Below the pieces are notes generated by a model. That model did no database searches, was not told the DNA's origin, and saw only the letters and a list, made by a program, of their open reading frames with translations. DNA of 64,000 nucleotides from Paenibacillus oralis (GTDB lineage Bacteria > Bacillota > Bacilli > Paenibacillales > Paenibacillaceae): assembly GCF_003863965.1 (NCBI RefSeq), contig NZ_RRCN01000001.1, positions 2,428,527 to 2,492,526 on the forward strand. The letters run 5' to 3'. This document shows, piece by piece, positions 1 to 8,407 of the stretch (positions within the stretch are counted from its first letter, which is position 1; every line of letters starts with the position of its first letter). A program made the position numbers and the translations under genes.

Positions 1-1
1 C

Positions 2-1039
2 CATGATCCCAAGGGAATGGGAATATACATTTACTATACGGACGTTTCCTACGGTCTGCCCATTACGCTGGTGAAATTTATCCCGAGCACCGTGACCCTC
101 CAGGCGGGCAAGCAGGCGCTGAACAAATCGCTGGCCCTGCAGGTGGCTGTAACCGGTTTTGTCGCCATCATGGCGGGAGTCATCTCGTATGTGATTTTGC
201 TGCGGATCAAACGCATCCTGGGTCAAATCAAAAAAATCCAAATGGGCAATTTCAACATTCAAGGCGGCTCGCAAGCGACCGACGAGCTTGGCCTGCTGGA
301 GGACCGTCTCCAGGATATGGCCGCGGAGCTGGACGCGCTTTGGAACCAGCAGTACCGGTACAAGCTGGAGATGGCGGACGCCCGGCTGAAAATGCTCCAG
401 GCGCAGATCAATCCGCATTTTCTGTACAATACGCTGCAATCGATCGGCACGCTGGCGATCAAGAAAAACGCGCATGAGGTCAGCGACAAGCTGGCCGAGC
501 TGGGGGCGATGTTCCGCTACAATATGGATATCGATCATGAGGAGGTTCTTTTGCAAGATGAATTGGAGCATTTGAACCATTATATTTCGCTGCAGGTAGG
601 AAGGTTTAAGCATAAATTGGACTACTCGCAAACCTGCCCGGACGAGGCGTTGTTTCTGCGGGTGCCGAAAATGGTGCTGCAGCCCCTGGTCGAAAACAGC
701 ATCGTGCACGGGATTGAAAAAGGGAACGGTGCGGGAACCATCCGCGTGGAAATTGAGCTGAACGACCGGTTGATCATCCGCGTGATCGATAACGGGCGCG
801 GATTCGCCCTGGACATGATCCGCGACATCCGCCGTGCGTATGCGGATTCTTCCGCCAAGCTCGAATCGCGGGTCGGCATCGGATTGGTTAATGTATTAAA
901 GAGGCTGCAGTTGTATTATGGGCCCGGTTTTGCCTGGGACATCGAAAGCGAGCCTTATGCGCAGACGACCGTCACTTTGTCCATCCCTTATCAACCGGAG
1001 AAGGAGCGTGAACCGCATGAAAGTACTGATCGTGGATGA
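2..1039 (+). CDS. YesM-type sensor histidine kinase, 5' end cut by window
   Basis: The frame is open from the window edge, so the N-terminal extracellular sensor part is missing; the ATG at 17 is probably internal. Numbering from that ATG, a membrane helix lies at about 41-63 and is followed by a HAMP-like linker. The His_kinase core has the phospho-acceptor H134 in an INPHFLYNTL motif, and the ATPase domain has an N box (LVENSIVHG, about 224-232), a DNGRG box (258-262) and a GIGL box. This is the LytS/YesM class, which usually senses extracellular sugars or their binding proteins. Its 3' end overlaps the response regulator by 23 bases, so the two are translationally coupled, and a sugar ABC importer follows. 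The signal is inferred, not visible. Confidence 0.93.
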   Translation, partial: HDPKGMGIYIYYTDVSYGLPITLVKFIPSTVTLQAGKQALNKSLALQVAVTGFVAIMAGVISYVILLRIKRILGQIKKIQMGNFNIQGGSQATDELGLLEDRLQDMAAELDALWNQQYRYKLEMADARLKMLQAQINPHFLYNTLQSIGTLAIKKNAHEVSDKLAELGAMFRYNMDIDHEEVLLQDELEHLNHYISLQVGRFKHKLDYSQTCPDEALFLRVPKMVLQPLVENSIVHGIEKGNGAGTIRVEIELNDRLIIRVIDNGRGFALDMIRDIRRAYADSSAKLESRVGIGLVNVLKRLQLYYGPGFAWDIESEPYAQTTVTLSIPYQPEKEREPHESTDRG

Positions 1040-2582
1040 TGAAGAGCATGTCAGGGAAGGCGTTGAATTGGCCATCGACTGGCCCAGCCATCAAGTGACC
1101 GGAATTTTGCTGGCCGAGGACGGTGTGGAGGCGCTTGAAATCGTGCGCCGCGAGGCGCCGGAACTGATCATTTGCGATATGAGCATGCCGCGTATGGATG
1201 GGCCGACCTTTCTGGAAAAATTGCGGGCGGAAGGCTGGGATTCCAAAGTCATCGTTCTGAGCGGGTACCAGGAATTTCGTTATGCCAAGGCGACTTTGCT
1301 GGCGCAAGGGGTGGACTACCTGCTCAAGCCTTTCAAGATCGACGACTTGAACAAGGCCGTTTCCAAGGCGGTTGAAGCAATCCTGGAGAGCCGGGAAAAC
1401 CGCAGCGAGGAGCTGCGCAAAAACTTTCAGGTTCATGAAGCCAACACCCTGCTCCAGGAGCAGAAGATGGCTACCTATTTGCAAACGGATTCCGTGAATC
1501 ATGAAGGCGTCCGCCAAGTGTTGCAGGAAGTGGGCTTCCCCGTCAAAGATTTTTACCTGCTGCTCTTTTTGCCAAGAAACCTGGCGGCGATTGTCGACCG
1601 CAGCTTTATGGGGGACGAAGCGTTGTTCATGTTCTCCGTGCGAAACATTATAAAAGACGTGCTGCGGCCCTTGGGACGGTTTTATTTTTTTCGGGTCGAT
1701 TCCTTTTTCTGCGTCCTGATCGAGGGGGAAGCTTCCGCTTTGGACGTGGAATACCACAAGGCCAAACTGGAGAAGTCGTGGCTGTCCACAATTAAGCTGG
1801 ACACCTTCTCCGGATTTATCCGAAAAAAGTACGTCTACACCGAAATTTTATCCGGCATAAAAGAGGCCAGAACGGAAATTGTCCAGGCCAATATTTTGGA
1901 CGGCGGGGCGGACGCGGCCAAGCCAAACCATGCCGTTACGTTTATCGACCGGGAAATCCTCCTGCTGGAGGCTTTAAGAAAACGCGACAAGGAACACATG
2001 GCGGAGTTGATCGGTTCTTTTGTGCGGGAGCTCAGACAGCTCGGGTATTTGTCGTTAAAGGACCTGCAGCACTATACGATGGAAGTGAATCTGCTGATTG
2101 CCCGCATTTCCCGCCAGCTTCATCAGGAGCACCAGGCGGAAACGCTGTCGCTTTGGATCAGCGATTTGGAGGAGTGGGGGAAGGAACTGACGCATATTTT
2201 CTGGCTGATGATCGAGTCGGAGGGGGAAGGTTTGGCTTCGCTCCAAAGCATCCATGCGATTCAGCATTACATCTCGTCCAATATCGGGGCCGAGATTAGC
2301 TTAACTTCCTTGGCGGAACGGTTTCATTTCAGCCCGCAATATATTTCCAAGAAGTTTAAGGAAACTTACGGGACCACGGTGATGAACTATTTGACCGGGT
2401 TAAGGATGGAAAAAGCCAAGTCCCTGCTCAGCCATTCGGACAAAACCGTACTTGAGGTGTCCCGGATGCTGGGGTACGAGGACGACAACTATTTCGGCAA
2501 GGTGTTCCGAAAATTTACCGGCGAGTCACCGACGCAGTACCGTAAACATCATAAGGCACCCCGGCCGCGGATGGGCGGCTAA
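1017..2582 (+). CDS. YesN-type response regulator, receiver plus AraC DNA-binding domain
   Basis: A 521-residue protein. The start chosen is the ATG at 1017, which has an AGAAGGAG-like site just upstream and places the receiver domain exactly at the N-terminus (MKVLIVDDEEH). The receiver spans about 1-120 with acidic pocket D7/D8, phospho-acceptor D54 (ICDMSMP) and K104 (LLKPF). A long middle region of about 300 residues is typical of YesN proteins. The C-terminal 100 residues hold the two helix-turn-helix motifs of an AraC domain. It is coupled to the upstream kinase and most likely activates the ABC importer starting at 2797. Confidence 0.95.
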   Translation: MKVLIVDDEEHVREGVELAIDWPSHQVTGILLAEDGVEALEIVRREAPELIICDMSMPRMDGPTFLEKLRAEGWDSKVIVLSGYQEFRYAKATLLAQGVDYLLKPFKIDDLNKAVSKAVEAILESRENRSEELRKNFQVHEANTLLQEQKMATYLQTDSVNHEGVRQVLQEVGFPVKDFYLLLFLPRNLAAIVDRSFMGDEALFMFSVRNIIKDVLRPLGRFYFFRVDSFFCVLIEGEASALDVEYHKAKLEKSWLSTIKLDTFSGFIRKKYVYTEILSGIKEARTEIVQANILDGGADAAKPNHAVTFIDREILLLEALRKRDKEHMAELIGSFVRELRQLGYLSLKDLQHYTMEVNLLIARISRQLHQEHQAETLSLWISDLEEWGKELTHIFWLMIESEGEGLASLQSIHAIQHYISSNIGAEISLTSLAERFHFSPQYISKKFKETYGTTVMNYLTGLRMEKAKSLLSHSDKTVLEVSRMLGYEDDNYFGKVFRKFTGESPTQYRKHHKAPRPRMGG

Positions 2583-2615
2583 AAATGCATAACCTGCCCG
2601 CACGGATGGAATAAC

Positions 2616-2660
2616 AAAGGAAGGAAGAAGCTGCCGCAGCGACTTTTTTCCTTTTTTGTT
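2616..2660 (+). terminator. Probable terminator after the two-component genes
   Basis: An A/G-rich arm (AAAGGAA from 2616) pairs with TTCCTTT at 2648-2654 around a GCTG/CAGC hairpin, and a T-rich run follows. It separates the regulator from the ABC operon, which therefore needs its own promoter; a TATAAT at 2737-2742 is a possible -10 box without a clear -35. Confidence 0.6.
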
Positions 2661-2796
2661 TTGGGGAGATCATGTAGTTTCAAATTTTACTCCAAATGGC
2701 GATGATATCCCCTGTATTGCCCAGGTCCATAACCAATATAATGGACGTGTAAGGGGTTTCATCATTACAAACGACATCATAATCGGGGGGACAGGA

Positions 2797-4074
2797 ATGA
2801 AAAGAACGAAAAAAGCGCTTGGTTTGATCGCGACGATGGCGTTAGTTGTTGCTCTAGCGGCTTGCGGTGGCAACGCAAAAAACAATGCGGGCAATGCCGC
2901 GAATAATGCCGGCGGTGCCGGAGGCGGCAATCAACCGGAAAAACAAGCGAAAATTTCGCTGTTCCAAAACAAGGTCGAAATCGCCGAAGCCCTGGAGGGG
3001 TTGGCGGAAAAATACAAACAGGAAACCGGCAACGAAGTCGACGTATGGGGCTCTGCCGGCGATGCTTACATGACCCAACTGCAAGCCAAGCTGGCGGCGA
3101 AGGAAGGCCCGACGATCTTTAGCGTAGGGGCCGGCGCGGAGGCGGAAAAATTCAAGTCCTATTACTACGATATGAGCAATGAAGAGTATGTCAAAAATAT
3201 CGCGCCGAACATGGCCCTGGAAGTCGACGGCAAAGTGGTTGGCGTGCCGACGGGCGTAGAGGGCTTCGGTCTCGTATACAACAAGAGCCTGGTCGATCCG
3301 GGCAAAGTAACCGACTTCGACTCTTTCAAGACCACGATGGAAGGCCTGAAGGCCAAAGGTGTTAACGGGCTGAGCCTTTCCCAGGAAGCGTACTTCCTGA
3401 TCGGGCATATCATCAATACTCCGTTCGCCCTCCAGGAAGATCCGAAAGCGTTCGTCGAGAAGCTGAACAAAGGCGAAGTGAAACTGGCCGACACCAAGGA
3501 ATTCCAAGAGTTCGCCAAGTTTATGGAAGTGATTCGGGCCAACTCCACAAACCCGATGGAAGTAACGTATGACACGCAAATGGGGGATTTCGCCACCGGA
3601 AAAACGGCGATGGTTCACCAAGGCAACTGGAGTTACTCGATGCTCGCGGACTACGGCGATCTGGACATCGGCATGATGCCGTTGCCGATTGCCGGCAACA
3701 AGAAGCTGTCCGTAGATATTCCGGGCGGCTGGGTCATCAACAAGGAAGCGAGCGAGGCGGAAATCAAAGCGGCCAACGCTTTCCTGAACTGGATGTTTAC
3801 GAGCGAAACGGGCAAAAATACGATCGTGAACGAGTTCAAATTTATCCCGGCGATGACCAACATCGAAGCGACGGGTCTCGATCCGCTGTCGCAAGCGGTA
3901 TTTGAAGCTACGAAGAGCGGTGAAACGATTCCTTGGGCTTTTAACTACTTCCCGCAAGGGATCATCGTGAACGACCTGGCTCCGGCGACGGCCGAGTTCT
4001 TCCTGAATCCGGATATGACCGGCCAGCAGTTCCTGCAAAACCTGGATAAAGCTTGGGCCAATGCGGCAAAGTAA
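2797..4074 (+). CDS. Sugar ABC transporter substrate-binding lipoprotein
   Basis: A 425-residue extracellular solute-binding protein of family 1. The start at 2797 follows a strong GGGGG-ACAGG site; longer in-frame starts upstream add no signal peptide. A lipoprotein signal peptide ends in the lipobox LAAC with the lipidated C23, followed by a Gly/Asn/Ala-rich linker. The mature part resembles maltose/multiple-sugar binding proteins (for example the YNKSLV segment and the GNWSYSMLADYG segment). It should capture a sugar or oligosaccharide outside the membrane and pass it to the two permeases that follow. No ATPase gene is present, as is usual for this class, which shares an MsmX-type ATPase encoded elsewhere. 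Substrate not determinable from sequence. Confidence 0.93.
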   Translation: MKRTKKALGLIATMALVVALAACGGNAKNNAGNAANNAGGAGGGNQPEKQAKISLFQNKVEIAEALEGLAEKYKQETGNEVDVWGSAGDAYMTQLQAKLAAKEGPTIFSVGAGAEAEKFKSYYYDMSNEEYVKNIAPNMALEVDGKVVGVPTGVEGFGLVYNKSLVDPGKVTDFDSFKTTMEGLKAKGVNGLSLSQEAYFLIGHIINTPFALQEDPKAFVEKLNKGEVKLADTKEFQEFAKFMEVIRANSTNPMEVTYDTQMGDFATGKTAMVHQGNWSYSMLADYGDLDIGMMPLPIAGNKKLSVDIPGGWVINKEASEAEIKAANAFLNWMFTSETGKNTIVNEFKFIPAMTNIEATGLDPLSQAVFEATKSGETIPWAFNYFPQGIIVNDLAPATAEFFLNPDMTGQQFLQNLDKAWANAAK

Positions 4075-4104
4075 CATTTAGCTGACGTTTAGGAAATCAT
4101 CACA

Positions 4105-4148
4105 CTAAAGCCTAACTCTGCTTCGATGGCGTTAGGCTTTAGTTTTTT
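4105..4148 (+). terminator. Intercistronic terminator/attenuator between binding protein and permease
   Basis: A perfect 12-bp stem (CTAAAGCCTAAC at 4105-4116 with GTTAGGCTTTAG at 4131-4142) is followed by a T run. It lies 30 bases after the binding-protein stop and 30 before the permease start, which fits partial termination giving more binding protein than permease. Confidence 0.9.
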
Positions 4149-4177
4149 ACAGCAAATTCCCGAAATGGGGTGGACCT

Positions 4178-5053
4178 ATGCGCAGTAACAAAGATAAGCT
4201 CTGGTACGCGTTGTTTACCATGCCGTTATTCATCATCTTTACGACAGTCGTGATCATACCGTTTATCATTGGGGTGTACTACTCGTTTATTAGCTGGAAC
4301 GGGATTCCGGCCGATCCGAAAGTGTTCGTGGGCTTCGACAACTATATCCGTATTTTTCATGATGAGCGGTTTTATTCTTCGGCTTGGCATACGATCAAAT
4401 TCACGATTTTGGCGCTGATCTCCGTCAACGTCTTTGGGCTCTTGTTCTCCTTGCTGGTGACCAGCGGGCTTCGCACGAGCAACCTGGCGCGGACGCTGTT
4501 TTTTATGCCGAACCTGATCGGCGGGCTGATTTTGGGCTACATTTGGAAGTTTATTTTTACTGATATTTTTAAGTTTCTCGGGAACAACACGGGGCTTGAC
4601 AACATCTTTTTCAACTGGCTGATCAATCCGGAATTCGCGCTGTATGCGATGGTGATTGTGTTTACGTGGCAAATGGCCGGTTATACGATGATCATCTATA
4701 TCGCGGGGATTCAGGGGATTTCGGACGAAACGCTTGAGGCGGCGAAGGTCGACGGCGCGAATATGTGGCAGCGTCTGACCAAAATCGTGTTTCCGCTGCT
4801 TATGCCGTCCTTTACGATCTGCTTCTTTATGACGCTCTCCGGCGCGTTTAAGATCTATGACGTAAACCTGTCTTTGACGAACGGCGGTCCCGTGAACTCC
4901 ACGGAAATGTTCGCCATGAACATTTTTAACGAAATCTTCGGGTACGGCCGGTATGGCGTCGGCCAAGCGAAGGCGATCGTGTTCTTCCTCGTCGTGGCTG
5001 TTGTGACGCTGACACAGGTCATCATTACGAAAAAGAAAGAGGTGCAAATGTAA
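4178..5053 (+). CDS. Sugar ABC transporter permease, MalF/UgpA type
   Basis: A 291-residue inner-membrane permease with about six helices beginning near residue 10. The cytoplasmic EAA loop that contacts the ATPase is visible as DETLEAAKVDGANMWQRL near residues 185-205. A GGGGTGG site precedes the ATG. The stop codon overlaps the next start (TAATG), so the two permeases are made together as a heterodimer. It belongs to the CUT1 class of carbohydrate importers with the lipoprotein at 2797. Confidence 0.94.
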   Translation: MRSNKDKLWYALFTMPLFIIFTTVVIIPFIIGVYYSFISWNGIPADPKVFVGFDNYIRIFHDERFYSSAWHTIKFTILALISVNVFGLLFSLLVTSGLRTSNLARTLFFMPNLIGGLILGYIWKFIFTDIFKFLGNNTGLDNIFFNWLINPEFALYAMVIVFTWQMAGYTMIIYIAGIQGISDETLEAAKVDGANMWQRLTKIVFPLLMPSFTICFFMTLSGAFKIYDVNLSLTNGGPVNSTEMFAMNIFNEIFGYGRYGVGQAKAIVFFLVVAVVTLTQVIITKKKEVQM

Positions 5054-5889
5054 TGAAGCCTGCCGGCAAATGGATTCCTTCCGTCTTACTGCTCATTCTT
5101 GCACTTGTTTTCTTGTCTCCGATTTATATTATGCTCGTCAACTCTTTCAAAAACCGGGCGGAGTTGTACACCAACGCGCTGGCGCTCCCGCAAAGCCTTA
5201 ACTTCGAGTACTACGCGAGCGCGATCGACAAGATGAACTTCTTCCGGGTGCTCGGCAATTCGCTGCTGGTCACTATTTTGACGGTGATTTTTGTGGTGAT
5301 TTTGTCGTCGATGACCGCCTGGATGCTGGTGCGGCGCGACACGAAAATCAGCAAATGGATGTTTATGGCTTATGTCGCGACGATGCTGATCCCGTTCCAA
5401 ACGCTGATGATGCCGCTGATGCAGGTTATGGATTGGATTCGCACCTACCTGCATCTCCCGATGCTGAATACGCACGGCGGCTTGATATACATGAACATCG
5501 GCTTCCACGCCAGTATGGCGGTGTTTTTGTACCACGGGTTCATCAAATCGATTCCGATCGCGCTGGAGGAAGCCGCGACTCTGGATGGCTGCACGAAATT
5601 CGGCGTGTTTTGGAGAATCGTGTTTCCGATGCTGAAGACGATCACGATTACCGTAGCCATTCTGGACGTCATCGCGACGTGGAACGACTATTTGCTGCCG
5701 TCGCTGACGCTGTCGGATAAAGCGCTGCGCACGATCCCGCTGTCGACATTCTACTTCTTCGGAGAGTTCACGATCGTGTGGAACCAGGCCATGGCAGGCC
5801 TGACGCTGACCATCATCCCTGTCGTCATTTTCTATGCGTTTGCCCAAAAGTACATCATCAAAGGCATCGCGGCAGGGGCGGTGAAGTAA
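5053..5889 (+). CDS. Sugar ABC transporter permease, MalG/UgpE type
   Basis: A 278-residue permease that starts within the TAATG overlap with its partner. Six membrane segments are apparent, and the EAA loop reads ALEEAATLDGCTKFGVF at about 174-190. The C-terminus ends in QKYIIKGIAAGAVK, the usual ending of this subunit (compare the KGLTAGAVK type). It forms the second half of the membrane channel for the importer. The operon ends here; the following 350 bases carry a palindrome quartet and no gene. Confidence 0.94.
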   Translation: MKPAGKWIPSVLLLILALVFLSPIYIMLVNSFKNRAELYTNALALPQSLNFEYYASAIDKMNFFRVLGNSLLVTILTVIFVVILSSMTAWMLVRRDTKISKWMFMAYVATMLIPFQTLMMPLMQVMDWIRTYLHLPMLNTHGGLIYMNIGFHASMAVFLYHGFIKSIPIALEEAATLDGCTKFGVFWRIVFPMLKTITITVAILDVIATWNDYLLPSLTLSDKALRTIPLSTFYFFGEFTIVWNQAMAGLTLTIIPVVIFYAFAQKYIIKGIAAGAVK

Positions 5890-5959
5890 CAGGGGTAGTA
5901 AAGTAAGCGATGGTTGAAGACAAATGTCCCCTTCGTTCCCGTTGATTAGTTGGTCCAAG

Positions 5960-6139
5960 TGCAAAAGTGCATTTGATTTTTCGCAAATCCCTCTTTTCGA
6001 GCGAATGAACTGCAAAAGTGCATTTGGTTCGCATGGAATTGTAAAATAATGGAATATACGAGGGTGGTGAACTGCACTTTTACATTTGAGCCGCCCGTTT
6101 CGGGGCGTTTCGACGAAATTCGCCTGCACTTTTGCATTT
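5960..6139. repeat. Palindrome quartet element, TGCAAAAGTGCA family
   Basis: Four 15-base units lie at 5960, 6011, 6073 and 6125. The first two read TGCAAAAGTGCATTT, the last two are inverted types (TGCACTTTTACATTT and TGCACTTTTGCATTT). Start-to-start distances are 51, 62 and 52 bases. The element fills most of the 350-base gap between two convergent genes. A related, partly lost copy is at 35723-35850. No open frame or transposase is associated. Confidence 0.8.
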
Positions 6140-6238
6140 CGTGACCGTGGTTTGCCTCGCTGGGGTTCATTACGAACCGAAAGGCTGCGCCAGTAGCCAT
6201 ACGGACGGATGCCTGTCCTTTTACGGAGCCTTAACCCG

Positions 6239-7747
6239 CTACACGGCCGGGTTACGGCCGTTTTTTTGTTTGCGGATGCTGTAGGCAAGCAGCAGCAATT
6301 TAAGGGCTCCGATCGTGAGCAGCGCAATCGAGGCGTAATACATAAAGTGGCCTAAGCCCACGAGAAATACGAAGATGACCGGCCATGGCACGAGAACTTT
6401 AGGCAGCACGAACAGGATTGCGAGCGGAATGAGCGCATGGATGAATGCAACCGACAGCACCTGAATGGCGATACGCAGCTTAGTTGGCTTGAAGTGAGCT
6501 CTCCAGCGGAAAAGACCGCGGATCGACCCTGCCAGGTAAAGTAGAACGGCCAGCGCAATGGCAGCGACGAGCAGAAAATCCTTCTTATAAGTATCCATCC
6601 CGGCCGTGACGGGCTCCTCGCCGTGAAGAATACGATCGATTCCCGCCGTGATTTGATCGTAAGCGTCGATATGGAAGAAATCCATCGAGTTTACCAGTAA
6701 AATAATGCCGTAATCGCCGTCGATGATCATTTTGGAGTATGTATTTTCCGTCGAGCCGTCGTGATAGACCCAATTGCGGTCCTTGTCGATGCTCCACCCC
6801 ATGCCGTAATATTGGTTCCCCCACATCAAGGCCGCCGGGGTATGCATGAGCGCAGTGCTCTGCGCGGATACGATGGCCGTATTTCCGAATTGCCCTTGAT
6901 TGATTTGAGCGATCAGGTATTTGGACATGTCCTCGGCGCTGGAGACCAAATATCCCGAAGGAACCGTCCCTTCATGGTTGATCATTTTCGTTGGGAGCAT
7001 GAGTCCGAACACCGGCTGATAGCCCGTAGCCAGCTCCTGCGCAGAGTTTGGTGAAGCATAGCTGTGCGTCATGCCCAGCGGCGCGTAAATATTTTGCTTG
7101 ATGTAGTCTCCGTAAGACACCCCCGAAACAGCTTCGATCATGCCTCCCAAAATATCGTAATTCAGATTCGAGTATTGGTAAGCCGTGCCGACAGGTTCGG
7201 TGAGCTTAACCTGCTTGAGATTACGGAGATGCTGCTCGATCGGCAAGCCGCCTTGCGTCAGCGACACCTGGCCGTCATAGGTGGATAGCCCGCTCGTCTG
7301 GTGAAGCAAATGCTTGACGCGGATTTGCGCGGACGCGGCTTCATCGGCAACCCGGAACCAGGGCAAATACTGCCGGACCGGAGCCTCGAGATCGATTTTC
7401 CCGGCATCGGCCAATTGCATGACGGCCAGGGCGGTGAACGACTTGCTGACGGACCCGATGACAAACGGGGTTTGTGCCGTCACCGGCTTGCGGTCGGGCC
7501 CGGAAATGCCGTAGCCGTTTTGAAAAAGAACTTGCTCTCCCTTAACGATCGCCAGGGAAGCGCCGGGAATTTGCAGCTTAGTCATCGATTCCAGCATGAA
7601 AGCATCGATTTGCTCCTTGTCGATTTCATGGCTTTCGGCCCCCGCCTTAACCGGGATGGCGCTTATGATGACAGCCGCTGCTATAGTTATCAGCAAGGTT
7701 TTGAGAAACGATGCTGCAGCCCTCTTTTTATTAGAAACAGATTTCAT
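6239..7747 (-). CDS. Class C beta-lactamase-family serine hydrolase with C-terminal membrane helices
   Basis: A 502-residue protein with an AGGGGGAG site before the ATG. An N-terminal signal or anchor helix (about 12-32) precedes the beta-lactamase/PBP domain. The catalytic triplets are S99-V-S-K102 (SxxK), Y192-S-N194 (YxN) and a late HDG triplet in the position of KTG. After about residue 390 come three or four hydrophobic segments, an arrangement known from Bacillus and Paenibacillus homologues. Likely an extracytoplasmic esterase, D-aminopeptidase or peptidoglycan-modifying enzyme; resistance to beta-lactams should not be assumed. It stands alone between a divergent dsrE-like gene and a convergent ABC operon. 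Confidence 0.9.
   Translation of the reverse strand: MKSVSNKKRAAASFLKTLLITIAAAVIISAIPVKAGAESHEIDKEQIDAFMLESMTKLQIPGASLAIVKGEQVLFQNGYGISGPDRKPVTAQTPFVIGSVSKSFTALAVMQLADAGKIDLEAPVRQYLPWFRVADEAASAQIRVKHLLHQTSGLSTYDGQVSLTQGGLPIEQHLRNLKQVKLTEPVGTAYQYSNLNYDILGGMIEAVSGVSYGDYIKQNIYAPLGMTHSYASPNSAQELATGYQPVFGLMLPTKMINHEGTVPSGYLVSSAEDMSKYLIAQINQGQFGNTAIVSAQSTALMHTPAALMWGNQYYGMGWSIDKDRNWVYHDGSTENTYSKMIIDGDYGIILLVNSMDFFHIDAYDQITAGIDRILHGEEPVTAGMDTYKKDFLLVAAIALAVLLYLAGSIRGLFRWRAHFKPTKLRIAIQVLSVAFIHALIPLAILFVLPKVLVPWPVIFVFLVGLGHFMYYASIALLTIGALKLLLLAYSIRKQKNGRNPAV
6243..6268 (+). terminator. Terminator-like hairpin facing the plus-strand operon
   Basis: ACGGCCG at 6243-6249 pairs with CGGCCGT at 6255-6261 and a run of T follows. 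It overlaps the last codons of the minus-strand hydrolase, and would stop any transcription continuing from the ABC operon. Confidence 0.55.
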
Positions 7748-7968
7748 ATTTTTACTCCCCCTAAATATTGGTACGGGATTTATTGTACCTGCGGGAACGG
7801 GGGCTTTGCGCCGGCAAATGGTCGGATTGAAAACTGGACTTGAGCCGGGGGGAGCCCCCCTGCATTGGCAAGAGCCGGTTCGATTACATTGGTGTTTGGA
7901 GCTATAATAGCTTTAGCTTTACATACGGACAGAAATGTGAAAAAAAGACTTCGAGGGGAGACGGAAAT

Positions 7969-8307
7969 TTGAAGAACAAAGTGATTTTTTTAACGACGGA
8001 CAGCATAGGCGGCGGTGAACGGGAGCTGGGTACGCAGCTGCTGGAAACCTTCGTCACGCTGCTTAAGCAGCGGGAGCAGCTGCCGGCCGCGGTTTTTTGC
8101 GTGAACCGGGGCGTGCTGGCATTGACGGAGCAATCGTTCGCTTCGCTGCATCTGAAGGAGCTGGAGGGGCGCGGCGTACCTGTGCTGGCCTGCGGCACTT
8201 GCGTCAACTATTACGGGATCCAGGATCAGCTGGCTGCCGGCGAGGTGTCCAGCATGGGGCGTTTCCTGGAGCTTGCGGAGCAATACGAGGTGATCACGAT
8301 CGCTTAA
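7969..8307 (+). CDS. DsrE/YedF-type small sulfur-relay-like protein
   Basis: A 112-residue protein. The start is taken as the TTG at 7969, preceded by GAGGGGAGA; earlier in-frame starts would add non-homologous residues. It matches the C-terminal DsrE-like half of YedF proteins (the motif ACGTCVNYYG near residues 78-87 with a CxxC pair, and the N-terminal TTDSIGGGERELG segment). In YedF this half follows a TusA sulfur-carrier domain, which is absent here. A role in sulfur or selenium transfer is a family-level guess. A TATAAT at 7903-7908 may be its -10 box. The pyruvate kinase gene follows 100 bases later. Confidence 0.8.
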   Translation: MKNKVIFLTTDSIGGGERELGTQLLETFVTLLKQREQLPAAVFCVNRGVLALTEQSFASLHLKELEGRGVPVLACGTCVNYYGIQDQLAAGEVSSMGRFLELAEQYEVITIA

Positions 8308-8407
8308 GGCCCATAATGGATTCGTGCCAAGTCGTTTATCGGAAGGGCAAAAAAAGCATACTATACCTTACTGAACAAAGAATGTGAAAATTCGAAGGAG
8401 GGTTAGC

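Noticed and set aside
2656..2796. N-terminal extension of the first sugar-binding protein
   Set aside because: The upstream residues do not form a signal peptide, while the start at 2797 gives a perfect lipoprotein signal and ribosome-binding site.
6239..7747. True beta-lactamase giving antibiotic resistance
   Set aside because: SxxK and YxN are shared with many esterases and peptidases, the third triplet is HDG and the C-terminal membrane part is atypical for a secreted beta-lactamase.
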